Of a stretch of 64,000 nucleotides of DNA, positions 21,799 to 29,323 are shown piece by piece. Each line of letters opens with the position of its first letter. The first letter of the stretch is position 1. The notes beneath the pieces are model-generated. The model was not told the origin of the DNA. It saw only the letters and a program-made list of their open reading frames with translations, and searched no databases. Source of the DNA: CADEED01 sp035761265 (GTDB lineage: Bacteria > Pseudomonadota > Gammaproteobacteria > Steroidobacterales > Steroidobacteraceae); the NCBI GenBank assembly GCA_035761265.1, contig DASTRL010000302.1, positions 6,249 through 70,248 on the forward strand. The letters are read 5' to 3'. The translations under genes were made by a program, and so were the position numbers.

Positions 21799-21825
21799 AC
21801 TGGAGGCCGAGCCATTTGTTTCAAG
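21799..21825 (-). promoter_or_regulatory. Candidate sigma-32 (heat-shock) promoter of dnaK
   Basis: On the minus strand an exact -35 match CTTGAAA (21825-21819) is followed after 12 bases by CTCCAGTA (21806-21799), a partial match to the sigma-32 -10 element CCCCATNT. The predicted start site would leave a leader of about 35-40 bases before the dnaK ATG. The -35 is convincing and the -10 is imperfect. Confidence 0.55.
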
Positions 21826-21859
21826 AAAGAATTGTCGCCTTTGGACCCGGTCTTGCCGC

Positions 21860-22423
21860 TCAGGTCCTGGCCGCCGACACGACCACCCGCGCGGGGCGCA
21901 GCAGGCGGCCATTGAGCTGGTAGCCCTTCTGGATCACCGCGAGCACGGTGTTCGGTTCGGCATCGCTGGGCTGGGCCATCATGGCCTCGTGCAGCTCCGG
22001 GTTGAACGGCTGACCCTCGGGATTCAGCTCCTCGATCTGTGCCTTCTCGAAGGCCTTGGCCAGCAGACGCTGCGTGGCGCGCTGTCCCTCGATGAGACTT
22101 GCGGCATCGGGCGCGGCGGCATCCCCTTTCGAAGCCGCCGCAAGCGCCAGCTCGAGCGAATCCATCACCCCGATCAGGTCCTGCGCGAATTTCTCGACCG
22201 CGAACAGCCGCGTGCTTTCCAGATCTTTGGCGGCTCGCTTACGGACGTTTTCGACGTCGGCCAGCGCGCGCAGGTATTGCTCCCAGTGAGCCTTGGCACG
22301 CTCTTCGGCCGCCGCGAGCTCCGACTTCAGGCGCTCCATTTCGACCAGCTGCACGGCCGTTTCGGGCAGCACTTCGGTTTTTTCATCCAGCATGGAAGAC
22401 GGCGCGTTCGACGGCTCAGGCAT
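21860..22423 (-). CDS. grpE: Nucleotide exchange factor GrpE
   Basis: GrpE releases ADP from DnaK. The 187-residue protein has the acidic N-terminal tail, a long coiled-coil helix (residues 28-70), the conserved DVENVRKRAAKDLESTR stretch and the C-terminal beta wing with NPELHEAMM and VIQKGYQLNGRLLRPARVVVS. Between it and dnaK lie 105 bases with a candidate heat-shock promoter. Its own upstream region carries an even better candidate at 22484-22509. hrcA lies upstream on the same strand. Confidence 0.97.
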   Translation of the reverse strand: MPEPSNAPSSMLDEKTEVLPETAVQLVEMERLKSELAAAEERAKAHWEQYLRALADVENVRKRAAKDLESTRLFAVEKFAQDLIGVMDSLELALAAASKGDAAAPDAASLIEGQRATQRLLAKAFEKAQIEELNPEGQPFNPELHEAMMAQPSDAEPNTVLAVIQKGYQLNGRLLRPARVVVSAART

Positions 22424-22483
22424 TCAGGACCTCGAATGAAATCAAAGATTTGAAATCTGTCGGCTACGAAGATTGGCGGCGAT

Positions 22484-22509
22484 GTTGGGGTCGGCAATCT
22501 CGAATCAAG
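22484..22509 (-). promoter_or_regulatory. Candidate sigma-32 (heat-shock) promoter of grpE
   Basis: On the minus strand CTTGATT (22509-22503) is followed after 12 bases by CCCCAAC (22490-22484). This matches the heat-shock consensus CTTGAAA - N11-16 - CCCCATNT well in both elements and in spacing. It ends about 60 bases before the grpE ATG. It suggests that grpE, and perhaps dnaK by read-through, is induced by sigma-32. Confidence 0.7.
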
Positions 22510-22609
22510 GGGCGCGCACTGTGGACGGAGTCGCCCGAAGACGCAATGCGGATTGATCCGACAGCGCCGGTCAGCGGGCTCGGGCCGACTCGAGCCCCGC
22601 GCCGGGGAC

Positions 22610-23671
22610 TCAGCGGCGCGCGAGCGCGGCCCCGAGAATCTTCGCCGTTACATCGACGATGGGGATCACGCGCTCGTAGGCCATGCGCGTGGGACCGATG
22701 ACGCCGATCACGCCGACGACTTCGTTGTCGGCGCTGTACGGCGCCGTGACCATGCTCACGTCGTCGAGGATGCGAAAGCCCGACTCCTGGCCGATGAAGA
22801 TCTGCACGCCGTCGGCGCGCAGGCTGTGGTCCAGCAGGTTGAGGATGTCGCGCTTCTCGTTGAACGCCTCGAACAGGCGGCGCAGCTTCTCGACCGAGGA
22901 CAATTCGCCCGCGCCCATGAGGTTGGTCTCGCCGGCGATCACATACTCCATGCGATTGGATTCATCGGGCTTGAACACGCGCTCGGCCACCGAGATCGCG
23001 TCTTTCATCAGCGCGTTCATGGATTCGCGTGCCTCGTGCATCTCCCGCAGGATCTCGGCGCGCACCTGCGCGAGCGTCTTGCCGCGACAGCGCTCGGTGA
23101 GGAAATTGGCCGCGCGCCGCAGCTCGTCGGGGGAGTGATAGCGCTCGAGCTGGATGATGCGGTTCTGCACCTCGCGATCGTTGAACACCATGATGACGAG
23201 CGCGCGGTTGTCCGAGAGCCCGACGAACTCGATCTGCGTGATCGACGCCTGCTGAGTGCGCGGCAGAGTCACCACGCCTGCGAGACGCGTCACGTTCGAC
23301 AGCAGCTGCGAGGCGGCGGCCACCAGGGCCTTGGAATCTTCGTGCGCGGTTTCGAGCTGGCGCCGCAGCTCTGCGAATGCCGGATCGTCGTCGATGGGGG
23401 TCCGCGCCTTGAGCAGCGAATCGACGAAGAAGCGGTAGCCCTTGTCGGTGGGAATGCGGCCCGCCGAGGTATGCGGGGAACTGACGAAGCCCAGCCTTTC
23501 GAGGTCGGCGACGATGTTGCGGATGGTGGCCGAGGACAGGGCCAGGCCCGACTCGCGCGACAGAGACCGCGAACCCACGGGCTGTCCGTCACGGATGTAG
23601 CTGCCGACGAGCACCTTGAGCAGCAGTTGTTCGCGCTCCGAAAGCGTCTCGTCCGAGGTCTCGTTGATCAC
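22610..23671 (-). CDS. hrcA: Heat-inducible transcription repressor HrcA
   Basis: HrcA normally represses heat-shock genes by binding the CIRCE inverted repeat. The 353-residue protein has an N-terminal winged helix (GSRSLSRESGLALSSATIRNIVADLERLGF with SPHTSAGRIPTDKGYRFFVD) and the C-terminal GAF-like part with GVIGPTRMAYERVIPIVD. The start is GTG 23671. It precedes grpE, dnaK and dnaJ as in Xanthomonadales. I looked for a CIRCE element in the three gaps of this cluster and found none, so its targets may lie elsewhere, for example before groES. Confidence 0.94.
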   Translation of the reverse strand: MINETSDETLSEREQLLLKVLVGSYIRDGQPVGSRSLSRESGLALSSATIRNIVADLERLGFVSSPHTSAGRIPTDKGYRFFVDSLLKARTPIDDDPAFAELRRQLETAHEDSKALVAAASQLLSNVTRLAGVVTLPRTQQASITQIEFVGLSDNRALVIMVFNDREVQNRIIQLERYHSPDELRRAANFLTERCRGKTLAQVRAEILREMHEARESMNALMKDAISVAERVFKPDESNRMEYVIAGETNLMGAGELSSVEKLRRLFEAFNEKRDILNLLDHSLRADGVQIFIGQESGFRILDDVSMVTAPYSADNEVVGVIGVIGPTRMAYERVIPIVDVTAKILGAALARR

Positions 23672-23790
23672 CTGGAAAACCTACCTAAGCCGCATTCGGC
23701 CCGTCAAGAAAGACTGATCCGTCATCATTCCACGGATTTCGATGTGATTCAGCGCATTGGCCGCGTGTGTGTCCCATGCTACAAGGCGGC

Positions 23791-24684
23791 ATGGCACTAC
23801 CGGCGCAAGCTTGCGCGCTCATAGGCCGATTCAGCGACGCACGCGTTGCGGAGTCCGCGCTGACGCTCCTGCCGCACCTTCGCCAGCGCGGCGTGCGCGC
23901 GCTGCTGTCGGATTCCGATCCACTCGATGCTTCGGCGGACCTCGCCACGCGCGTGCCCGAAAGCGAAATCGCCGAACGCGCGGACCTGGTCATCGCCATC
24001 GGCGGCGACGGCACTCTTCTCTATGCGGCCCGACTCGTGGCCCACAAGGGCGTGCCGCTGATCGGCATCAACCGCGGCCGCCTGGGCTTCCTCACCGACG
24101 TGCTGCCACAGGACATGCTCGCATCGGTGGATGCCGCCATCGAGGGGCGCTGCGAGCGCGATCAGCGCGCACTGCTGGAGGCGCGGTTGATCGCTGCCGG
24201 CGGCGGCGAAACACGTGCGCTGGCGCTGAACGACGTGGTGCTGCAGAAGTGGCAGACCGGCCGCATGCTGGATTTCGAGACCTGGATCGACGGCGCCTAT
24301 GTGAACACCCACGGCGGCGACGGCCTGGTGGTCGCAAGCTCCACCGGTTCCACGGCCTACGCGCTGTCTTGCGGCGGCCCGATCGTCGCGCCGCATCTCG
24401 ATGCGCTGGTGGTGGCGCCCATCTGCCCGCATACGCTCTCTGACCGGCCCATCGTGGTGTCGGGCCGTTCGGTGATCTCGGTGAAACTCATCGATCGACC
24501 GGACACCCGCGCGCAAATCACCTGCGATGGAGTGCCGCTCGGCGAGCTGCAGCCCGGCGATCGCCTCGAGGTGCATCCCACCGAGCGCAAGATCACGCTG
24601 TTGCATCCGACGCGCTTCGAATACTACCGGCTGCTGCGATCCAAGCTCCACTGGGGCCGCGGCAGTTTCCACCCGCCCGAGTGA
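23791..24684 (+). CDS. nadK: NAD kinase
   Basis: NadK phosphorylates NAD to NADP. The 297-residue protein has the catalytic GGDGT motif (VIAIGGDGTLLYAAR near residue 72), the NRGRLGFLTD motif, ALNDVVL and the SSTGSTAYALSCGGPI nucleotide-binding loop. ATG 23791 is chosen because it matches family length; ATG 23776 and GTG 23767 are in frame. It diverges from hrcA, and recN starts three bases after its stop, so nadK and recN are probably co-transcribed, as in many proteobacteria. Confidence 0.95.
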   Translation: MALPAQACALIGRFSDARVAESALTLLPHLRQRGVRALLSDSDPLDASADLATRVPESEIAERADLVIAIGGDGTLLYAARLVAHKGVPLIGINRGRLGFLTDVLPQDMLASVDAAIEGRCERDQRALLEARLIAAGGGETRALALNDVVLQKWQTGRMLDFETWIDGAYVNTHGGDGLVVASSTGSTAYALSCGGPIVAPHLDALVVAPICPHTLSDRPIVVSGRSVISVKLIDRPDTRAQITCDGVPLGELQPGDRLEVHPTERKITLLHPTRFEYYRLLRSKLHWGRGSFHPPE

Positions 24685-24687
24685 GCC

Positions 24688-26394
24688 ATGCTGACCCACC
24701 TGCAGATTCGTGACTTCGCCATCATCGATCTCATCGAGCTCGAAGTGCGTGCCGGTCTCACCGTGCTCACCGGAGAAACCGGCGCCGGCAAGTCGATCGT
24801 GGTCGATGCGCTGGCATTGCTCGCCGGTGGCAAGGGTGGCGCCGAAGTGGTGCGCGCCGGCACCGAGCGCGCCGAGCTCTCGGCCACCTTCGACATCAGC
24901 GACAGCGCCCAGGAACTGCGCGACCTGCTCGCCGAGCAGTCGGTCGAGGCCGGCGAGGAGCTCACGGTCAGGCGCGTGATCGCCGCGGACGGCCGCTCGC
25001 GCGGCTACCTCAACGGCGTTTCCGTGCCGCTGAACCTGTTGCGCGACGTCGGCGGGCTGATCGTCGACATCCACGGCCAGCACGAATTCCAGTCGCTGAC
25101 GCGCTCCGCCGCGCAGCGCGAGTTGCTCGACGAATTCGGCAAGCACGTGGATCTCGCCGGCAACGTGCGCGAGGCGCACAAGATCTGGATCGCGCTGGTC
25201 AATCGCGCCGTCGAGCTGGAAGGCAAGGCCAAGGACCGCGACGCGCGCATCGAGATGCTGCGGTTCCAGGTCAACGAGCTCAAGGCGCTCGACCTCAAGG
25301 AAGGTGAGGTCGCGCAACTCACCGAAGAGCGCACGCGGCATTCGAACCGGGGCCGCCTCGCCGAAGCGGCGCAGACTGCGGTCGGCCTGCTCTATGACTC
25401 CGACGACGGCAATGCGCACGCCACGGCGTCGCGCGCCCTCGCCGGCATCAAGACGCTTTCGGGCGTCGATCCGCGCCTGGCGAAGGTCGTGCCCATGGTG
25501 GACGAAGCCACCATCCAGATCCGCGAGGCGGCGCGCGAGCTGTCGCGTTACCTCGAGACCCTGGACATCGATCCGGCACGTCAGGAGGAAGTCGAGCGGC
25601 GGCTCGCGGCCGTCGAAGAGCTGAGTCGCAAGCATCGCGTGACGGCCAGCGAGCTCGTCGGCCGGGCCGCGCAGCTCGAGAACGAACTCGCCGAGCTCGA
25701 CAGCGCCGATCACAACCTCAATGCGCTCAAGAAGCAGCAGGCCGAAGCGCTCGACGCCTATCGCAAGCTCGCCACGCAGTTGTCCCTGTCGCGCCAGACC
25801 GCGGCGCGCACGCTGTCGAAGGACATCACCGCGCGCATGCAGACGCTCGGCATGGCTGGCGGACGCTTCCTCATCGATGTGAGCCAGTCCAACGGCGAGC
25901 CTTCGGTTCACGGACTCGACGCCATCGAGTTTCGCGTGACGGCGAATCCGGGCCAGCCGCTCCGCCCGCTCGCCAAAGTCGCCTCGGGCGGTGAACTGTC
26001 CCGACTGTCGTTGGCGGTGCAGGTGGCCTGTTCCGCCAAGGACACACGCTGCATGGTGTTCGACGAGGTGGATTCAGGCGTCGGCGGCGCCGTCGCCGAA
26101 ATCGTCGGACGCGAGCTCAAGGCGCTCGGCTTCTCCGGCCAGGCGCTGTGCGTGACGCATCTGCCGCAGGTGGCCGCGCAGGGACACCATCAGCTGCGAG
26201 TCTCGAAGCTCACCGACGGCAAGACCACGCGCACCACGATCGCGGAGCTCACCATGGACGAGCGCGTCGAGGAAGTCGCGCGCATGCTGGGCGGCAAGGA
26301 GATCACCGGAAAGGCGCGCGAACACGCACGCGAAATGCTGCAGATGGCGGGCAATCCGGATCAGAAGGCGCGCAGCTCCCGGCGCAAGGCCTGA
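24688..26394 (+). CDS. recN: DNA repair protein RecN
   Basis: RecN is an SMC-like ATPase that helps double-strand break repair. The 568-residue protein has an N-terminal ATPase half with Walker A GETGAGKS near residue 30 and a Q-loop region DIHGQHEFQSL. A long coiled-coil middle part (about 150-365) follows, then the C-terminal half with the signature VASGGELSRLSLA, the Walker B VFDEVDSGVGG and CVTHLPQVAAQ. It converges with fur, the stops being 16 bases apart. I saw no LexA box upstream, because the gene follows nadK directly. Confidence 0.96.
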   Translation: MLTHLQIRDFAIIDLIELEVRAGLTVLTGETGAGKSIVVDALALLAGGKGGAEVVRAGTERAELSATFDISDSAQELRDLLAEQSVEAGEELTVRRVIAADGRSRGYLNGVSVPLNLLRDVGGLIVDIHGQHEFQSLTRSAAQRELLDEFGKHVDLAGNVREAHKIWIALVNRAVELEGKAKDRDARIEMLRFQVNELKALDLKEGEVAQLTEERTRHSNRGRLAEAAQTAVGLLYDSDDGNAHATASRALAGIKTLSGVDPRLAKVVPMVDEATIQIREAARELSRYLETLDIDPARQEEVERRLAAVEELSRKHRVTASELVGRAAQLENELAELDSADHNLNALKKQQAEALDAYRKLATQLSLSRQTAARTLSKDITARMQTLGMAGGRFLIDVSQSNGEPSVHGLDAIEFRVTANPGQPLRPLAKVASGGELSRLSLAVQVACSAKDTRCMVFDEVDSGVGGAVAEIVGRELKALGFSGQALCVTHLPQVAAQGHHQLRVSKLTDGKTTRTTIAELTMDERVEEVARMLGGKEITGKAREHAREMLQMAGNPDQKARSSRRKA

Positions 26395-26410
26395 AGCCGG
26401 GTCGAATTCT

Positions 26411-26863
26411 TCAGCTGTTCCTGCCGGCCGTCTTCTGCGCGGCCTTGAACGACGGGCAGCCCGGCTTGCGGCAGTGTCCGTACAGCGTCATCGCGTGGTC
26501 GCGCAGTTCATAACCCAGCCGTTGCGCAATCGCCTCCTGCCGCTCCTCGATCGACTCGTCGACGAACTCTTCGACGCGGCCGCAGTCAAGACACACGATA
26601 TGGTCGTGATGGGTCCCCTGATTGAGCTCGAAGACCGCCATCCCATCTTCGAAATGATGTCGCGACACCAGCCCCGCGGCCTGGAACTGCGTGAGCACGC
26701 GATACACCGTCGCGAGGCCGATGTCCTCGTTGGACTCGATCAGTCGCTTGTAGATGCCCTCGGCGGACATGTGTCGGGTCGGGCTGCCCTCGAGGATCTC
26801 CAGGATCTTGAGTCGCGGACCCGTGACCTTCAGCCCCGCCTTGCGCAGGTCCTTGCTTTCCAA
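26411..26863 (-). CDS. fur: Ferric uptake regulator Fur
   Basis: Fur is the iron-responsive repressor. The 150-residue protein has the winged helix (GLKVTGPRLKILEIL, IGLATVYRVLTQFQAAGLV) and the metal-binding dimer domain with HHDHIVCLDCGRVEEF, with the CxxC pair at residues 91 and 94 and a second Cys pair at 131 and 136. The start is TTG 26863, set by AGGAGG seven bases upstream; ATG-like starts further up lack family similarity. It diverges from bamE, with only 41 bases between the starts, and this arrangement is conserved in many gammaproteobacteria. Confidence 0.95.
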   Translation of the reverse strand: MESKDLRKAGLKVTGPRLKILEILEGSPTRHMSAEGIYKRLIESNEDIGLATVYRVLTQFQAAGLVSRHHFEDGMAVFELNQGTHHDHIVCLDCGRVEEFVDESIEERQEAIAQRLGYELRDHAMTLYGHCRKPGCPSFKAAQKTAGRNS

Positions 26864-26904
26864 GCCAACGGCCTCCTGAAAACGATACGGTATGATGCGC
26901 CACC

Positions 26905-27474
26905 ATGAAACGCCTTGCACTATCAACCATCTTGCTCGCCGCGGCCTCGATGCTCGCGTCGGGCTGCGTCTACAAGATGAACATCCAGCAGGGCAACTAC
27001 CTGGTCGCCGACTCCGTATCGCAGCTCAAGGAAGGCATGACGCGCAGCCAGGTGCGCTTCCTGCTCGGCACACCCATGGTGCCGGACGCCTTCGATGACT
27101 CACGTTGGGACTACTACTACTTCTTCAGCTCCCGCCACATCAAGCAGCCGCTCAAGCGCCGCCTCACCGTGTATTTCCAGGACGAACGCGTGCAGCGATT
27201 CGAGAACCAGGGCGTCCCGACCAAGACCGACCTCGAGCAACTGGAGCGCGATCTGAAGAAGGCGATCGCCGACAACAAGAAGCACGAGCGCAAACCCAGT
27301 CTGTGGAAACGCATGACCGGACGCGGTGGGGAGAAGTCGGGAAGTGCCGAGCCCCAGGCCGTACCTGCCGGGCCTAAGACTTCGACCGAGGCGCAGGGCC
27401 AGCAGCCGCCGGATCCCGTGCCGCCCTCCGAGCCTGCGCCCGCTCCCGCCGGGACTCCCTCGGGTCAGCCTTGA
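26905..27474 (+). CDS. bamE: Outer-membrane assembly lipoprotein BamE
   Basis: BamE is a lipoprotein of the BAM complex that inserts beta-barrel proteins. The 189-residue protein has a lipobox (LASGC, lipidated Cys21) and the SmpA/OmlA domain with QGNYLVADSVSQLKEGMTRSQVRFLLGTPMV and WDYYYFF. The region after residue 115 is an unusually long hydrophilic, Pro-rich tail compared with the E. coli protein. A TATGAT box at 26891-26896 leaves eight bases before the ATG, and no Shine-Dalgarno sequence is seen. Its last 101 bases overlap rnfH on the other strand. Confidence 0.93.
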   Translation: MKRLALSTILLAAASMLASGCVYKMNIQQGNYLVADSVSQLKEGMTRSQVRFLLGTPMVPDAFDDSRWDYYYFFSSRHIKQPLKRRLTVYFQDERVQRFENQGVPTKTDLEQLERDLKKAIADNKKHERKPSLWKRMTGRGGEKSGSAEPQAVPAGPKTSTEAQGQQPPDPVPPSEPAPAPAGTPSGQP

Positions 27475-27694
27475 GCGGCCTGTAGAGCTCGATCCGGTCG
27501 CCGTCGCGCGGCACGGCAGCGCGGTCGCACAACGCACCGAAGATCCCGACCGGACCGTCCCACGGCACCGCGACGTCGCCGGCCAGCGCGCGCGCCGCGA
27601 CCAGCGCGTCGGCCACCGTACTCTCCTCGGCGAGCGTGACCCGCCACGACCACTGGCGCACGGGCAGCGCGAACGTCACGGTGACCGTCTTCAT
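27374..27694 (-). CDS. rnfH: RnfH family ubiquitin-like protein
   Basis: This 106-residue protein has the RnfH/YfjF fold: VTVTFALPVRQW, the helix ESTVADALVAAR, then VGIFGALCDR and DGDRIELYRPLKADPRESRRERAQ. RnfH proteins are beta-grasp (ubiquitin-like) proteins of unclear role. It starts four bases after ratA, the usual partner, and the ratA-rnfH pair diverges from smpB. Its 3' end lies antisense within the Pro-rich tail of bamE (27374-27474). Confidence 0.85.
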   Translation of the reverse strand: MKTVTVTFALPVRQWSWRVTLAEESTVADALVAARALAGDVAVPWDGPVGIFGALCDRAAVPRDGDRIELYRPLKADPRESRRERAQARRAARDPAAAGPAPRSKS

Positions 27695-27698
27695 CGGG

Positions 27699-28133
27699 CT
27701 AGCTACCGCGCGAATCCCGCGCCCGCCTGACGAAGGCATCGACCAGCGAGCCGGCCGTATCCTCGAACAGCGGCTCGAACAGCGCGCCCGAGAGGCGGTT
27801 GGCGAACTCGAAGCGCATCTCGAGCTCCACCCGGCAACCGAGCTCCCCGAGCGGCGTCAGGGTCCATAGCCCTTCGAGTACGCGGAACGGGCCGCTCACG
27901 AACTGCATCAGTACGCGCCGATGCGGTTCGAGCAGGTTGCGGGTCGTGAACGCAGCCTTGAGCGGCCCGCGCTTGATGCTGAGGGTGGCCAGCATCTCGC
28001 GGTCGGTGCGCGATTCGACGCGTGCCGCCGTGCAATACGGCACGAATTCCGGATAGCGCTCGACGTCGTTGATGAGCGAGTACATGCGCGCGGGCGTTTC
28101 CGCGATCAATGCCGATCGTTTGACTTCACGCAT
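27699..28133 (-). CDS. ratA: RatA-family START-like protein (coenzyme Q-binding)
   Basis: This 144-residue protein is a START/polyketide-cyclase-like domain. The family signature is clear: SALIAETPARMYSLINDVERYPEFVPYC at the start and a hydrophobic C-terminal helix FEPLFEDTAGSLVDAFVRRA. E. coli RatA was reported to block ribosome subunit joining, and the yeast relative Coq10 binds ubiquinone, so the cellular role is unsettled. ATG 28133 follows a TATAAA box by nine bases, suggesting a leaderless message. It diverges from smpB, with 39 bases between the starts. Confidence 0.9.
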   Translation of the reverse strand: MREVKRSALIAETPARMYSLINDVERYPEFVPYCTAARVESRTDREMLATLSIKRGPLKAAFTTRNLLEPHRRVLMQFVSGPFRVLEGLWTLTPLGELGCRVELEMRFEFANRLSGALFEPLFEDTAGSLVDAFVRRARDSRGS

Positions 28134-28172
28134 GGGCCCGCATTTATACACGACGCAAGTACAATCGCGTCC

Positions 28173-28646
28173 GTGAGCAAGCCCGACAAGAAGGACACCC
28201 AACGCCTGATCGCCGAGAACCGCAAGGCGCGCCACGACTATTTCATCGAGGAGCGGCTCGAGGCCGGGCTCGTGCTGCAGGGCTGGGAGGTCAAGTCGAT
28301 GCGCGCCGGCAAGGCGCAGATCGCCGAGGGCTACGTGTACCTCAAGGACGGCGAAGCCTTTCTTTTCGGTGCGCAGATCACGCCGCTCAGCACCACCTCG
28401 ACGCACGTCGCCGCCGAGCCCAAGCGCACGCGCAAACTACTGCTCAACAAGTCCGAGCTGTCGCGCTTGATCGGCAGCGTCGAGCGCAAGGGCTATACGC
28501 TGGTGCCCCTCGACCTGCACTGGAAGGATGGCCGCGCCAAGCTCGAAATCGGCCTCGCCAAGGGCAAGAAGCAGCACGACAAGCGCGCCACCGAGAAAGA
28601 GCGCGACTGGAATCGCGACAAAGCCAGAATCCTCCGACGGGGTTGA
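28173..28646 (+). CDS. smpB: SsrA-binding protein SmpB
   Basis: SmpB binds tmRNA and carries it into stalled ribosomes. The 157-residue protein has the OB-fold signature RKARHDYFIEERLEAGLVLQGWEVKSMR and the C-terminal basic tail GLAKGKKQHDKRATEKERDWNRDKARIL. The start is GTG 28173. A TACAAT box at 28160-28165 ends seven bases before it and there is no Shine-Dalgarno sequence. Its partner RNA ssrA begins 42 bases after its stop. Confidence 0.96.
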   Translation: MSKPDKKDTQRLIAENRKARHDYFIEERLEAGLVLQGWEVKSMRAGKAQIAEGYVYLKDGEAFLFGAQITPLSTTSTHVAAEPKRTRKLLLNKSELSRLIGSVERKGYTLVPLDLHWKDGRAKLEIGLAKGKKQHDKRATEKERDWNRDKARILRRG

Positions 28647-28688
28647 AGCACGCGGCCCGGACTCCATGTATGCTGCCCACTCCTTTAC

Positions 28689-29042
28689 GGGGGCGACCGG
28701 TTTCGACGTGGGTTGCGAACCGTGAGAGGCGTACCGAGGGTGTATGGACCTCGTAAATCCCTATGCAAATCATAGTTGCCAACGACGACAACTACGCTCT
28801 GGCTGCCTAGTCGCAGCTGACCCCTGGACCAGCTGGTGCCTATGCCACTGAAACCAGGGTCGCGCTCATAGGATCGCGGTTCCGTGTGCTACGGGCGGAA
28901 CCGTTAAGAGTCACCGCAGCTGGCCGGACGTCTTCCCTGCTCTTCGGGTAGCGGACGGTGAGAAAACAAAGAAGCAGCTACGTACGTAGAGCCTCACGTC
29001 TAGTGCTTGCGGACGCGGGTTCAATTCCCGCCGCCTCCACCA
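28689..29042 (+). ncRNA. ssrA: tmRNA (SsrA), one-piece
   Basis: The RNA rescues stalled ribosomes by acting as tRNA-Ala and then as a short message. The 5' end GGGGGCG pairs with the 3' end CGCCTCC before an encoded ACCA, giving the seven-pair acceptor stem (one G-U pair). The T arm GCGGGTTCAATTCCCG precedes it. The tag frame runs from GCC 28778 to TAG 28810 and encodes ANDDNYALAA. A TATGCT box at 28669-28674 may be its promoter. It directly follows smpB. Confidence 0.96.
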
Positions 29043-29049
29043 ACACGCA

Positions 29050-29079
29050 GGCTCCTCGAGTCCCTCGAGGAGCCTTCCT
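29050..29079 (+). terminator. Hairpin terminator after tmRNA
   Basis: A perfect 11-base stem pairs GGCTCCTCGAG (29050-29060) with CTCGAGGAGCC (29064-29074) around a TCC loop, then TTCCT. It begins eight bases after the tmRNA 3' end. The T run is weak, but the stem is strong. It also lies just beyond the end of the convergent EF-hand gene. Confidence 0.7.
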
Positions 29080-29098
29080 CGCGTGGGCTCCTTCGCGT

Positions 29099-29323
29099 TC
29101 AGGCGTTCAGCCACCAGTCGCGGAATTCGTCGATGTTGATCCGCCCATTCCCGTCGACGTCGGTCGCGCCGAATCCGATGCGCAGCTCCTCGTCTGCAAG
29201 CTCATCGTCGAGCTCCCGGGCGAGCGCCCGGAATTCGGCGAAGTCGATCTGCCCGTCGTGATCGGCGTCCGCGCGGGCGAACAGCGCATCGATTTCAGCC
29301 AGTTCTTCGATTCTGCCGATCAT
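29099..29323 (-). CDS. Small two-EF-hand calcium-binding protein
   Basis: This 74-residue protein holds two canonical 12-residue EF-hand loops: D19-x-D21-x-D23-G24-x-I26-D27-x-x-E30 and D55-x-D57-x-N59-G60-x-I62-N63-x-x-E66. Each is flanked by helices, so it is essentially one calmodulin-like pair. There is no signal peptide, so it is probably cytosolic. GGAGG lies five bases before ATG 29323. Its start overlaps the end of the amidase gene by 29 bases, so it is likely made from the same message. Bacterial proteins of this kind are few, and its role is unknown. Confidence 0.85.
   Translation of the reverse strand: MIGRIEELAEIDALFARADADHDGQIDFAEFRALARELDDELADEELRIGFGATDVDGNGRINIDEFRDWWLNA

Noticed and set aside
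20123..22453. Long open frame of 776 codons antisense to dnaK and grpE
   Set aside because: A shadow of high-GC coding sequence; dnaK and grpE fully explain the region.
23672..23790. TTGACG-based promoter for hrcA
   Set aside because: The nearest -10-like sequence is only 14 bases away or poor in match, so I did not list it.
26391..26414. CTGAAG...CTTCAG inverted repeat between recN and fur as a terminator
   Set aside because: Only six pairs with a 12-base loop and no T run, so it is too weak to call.
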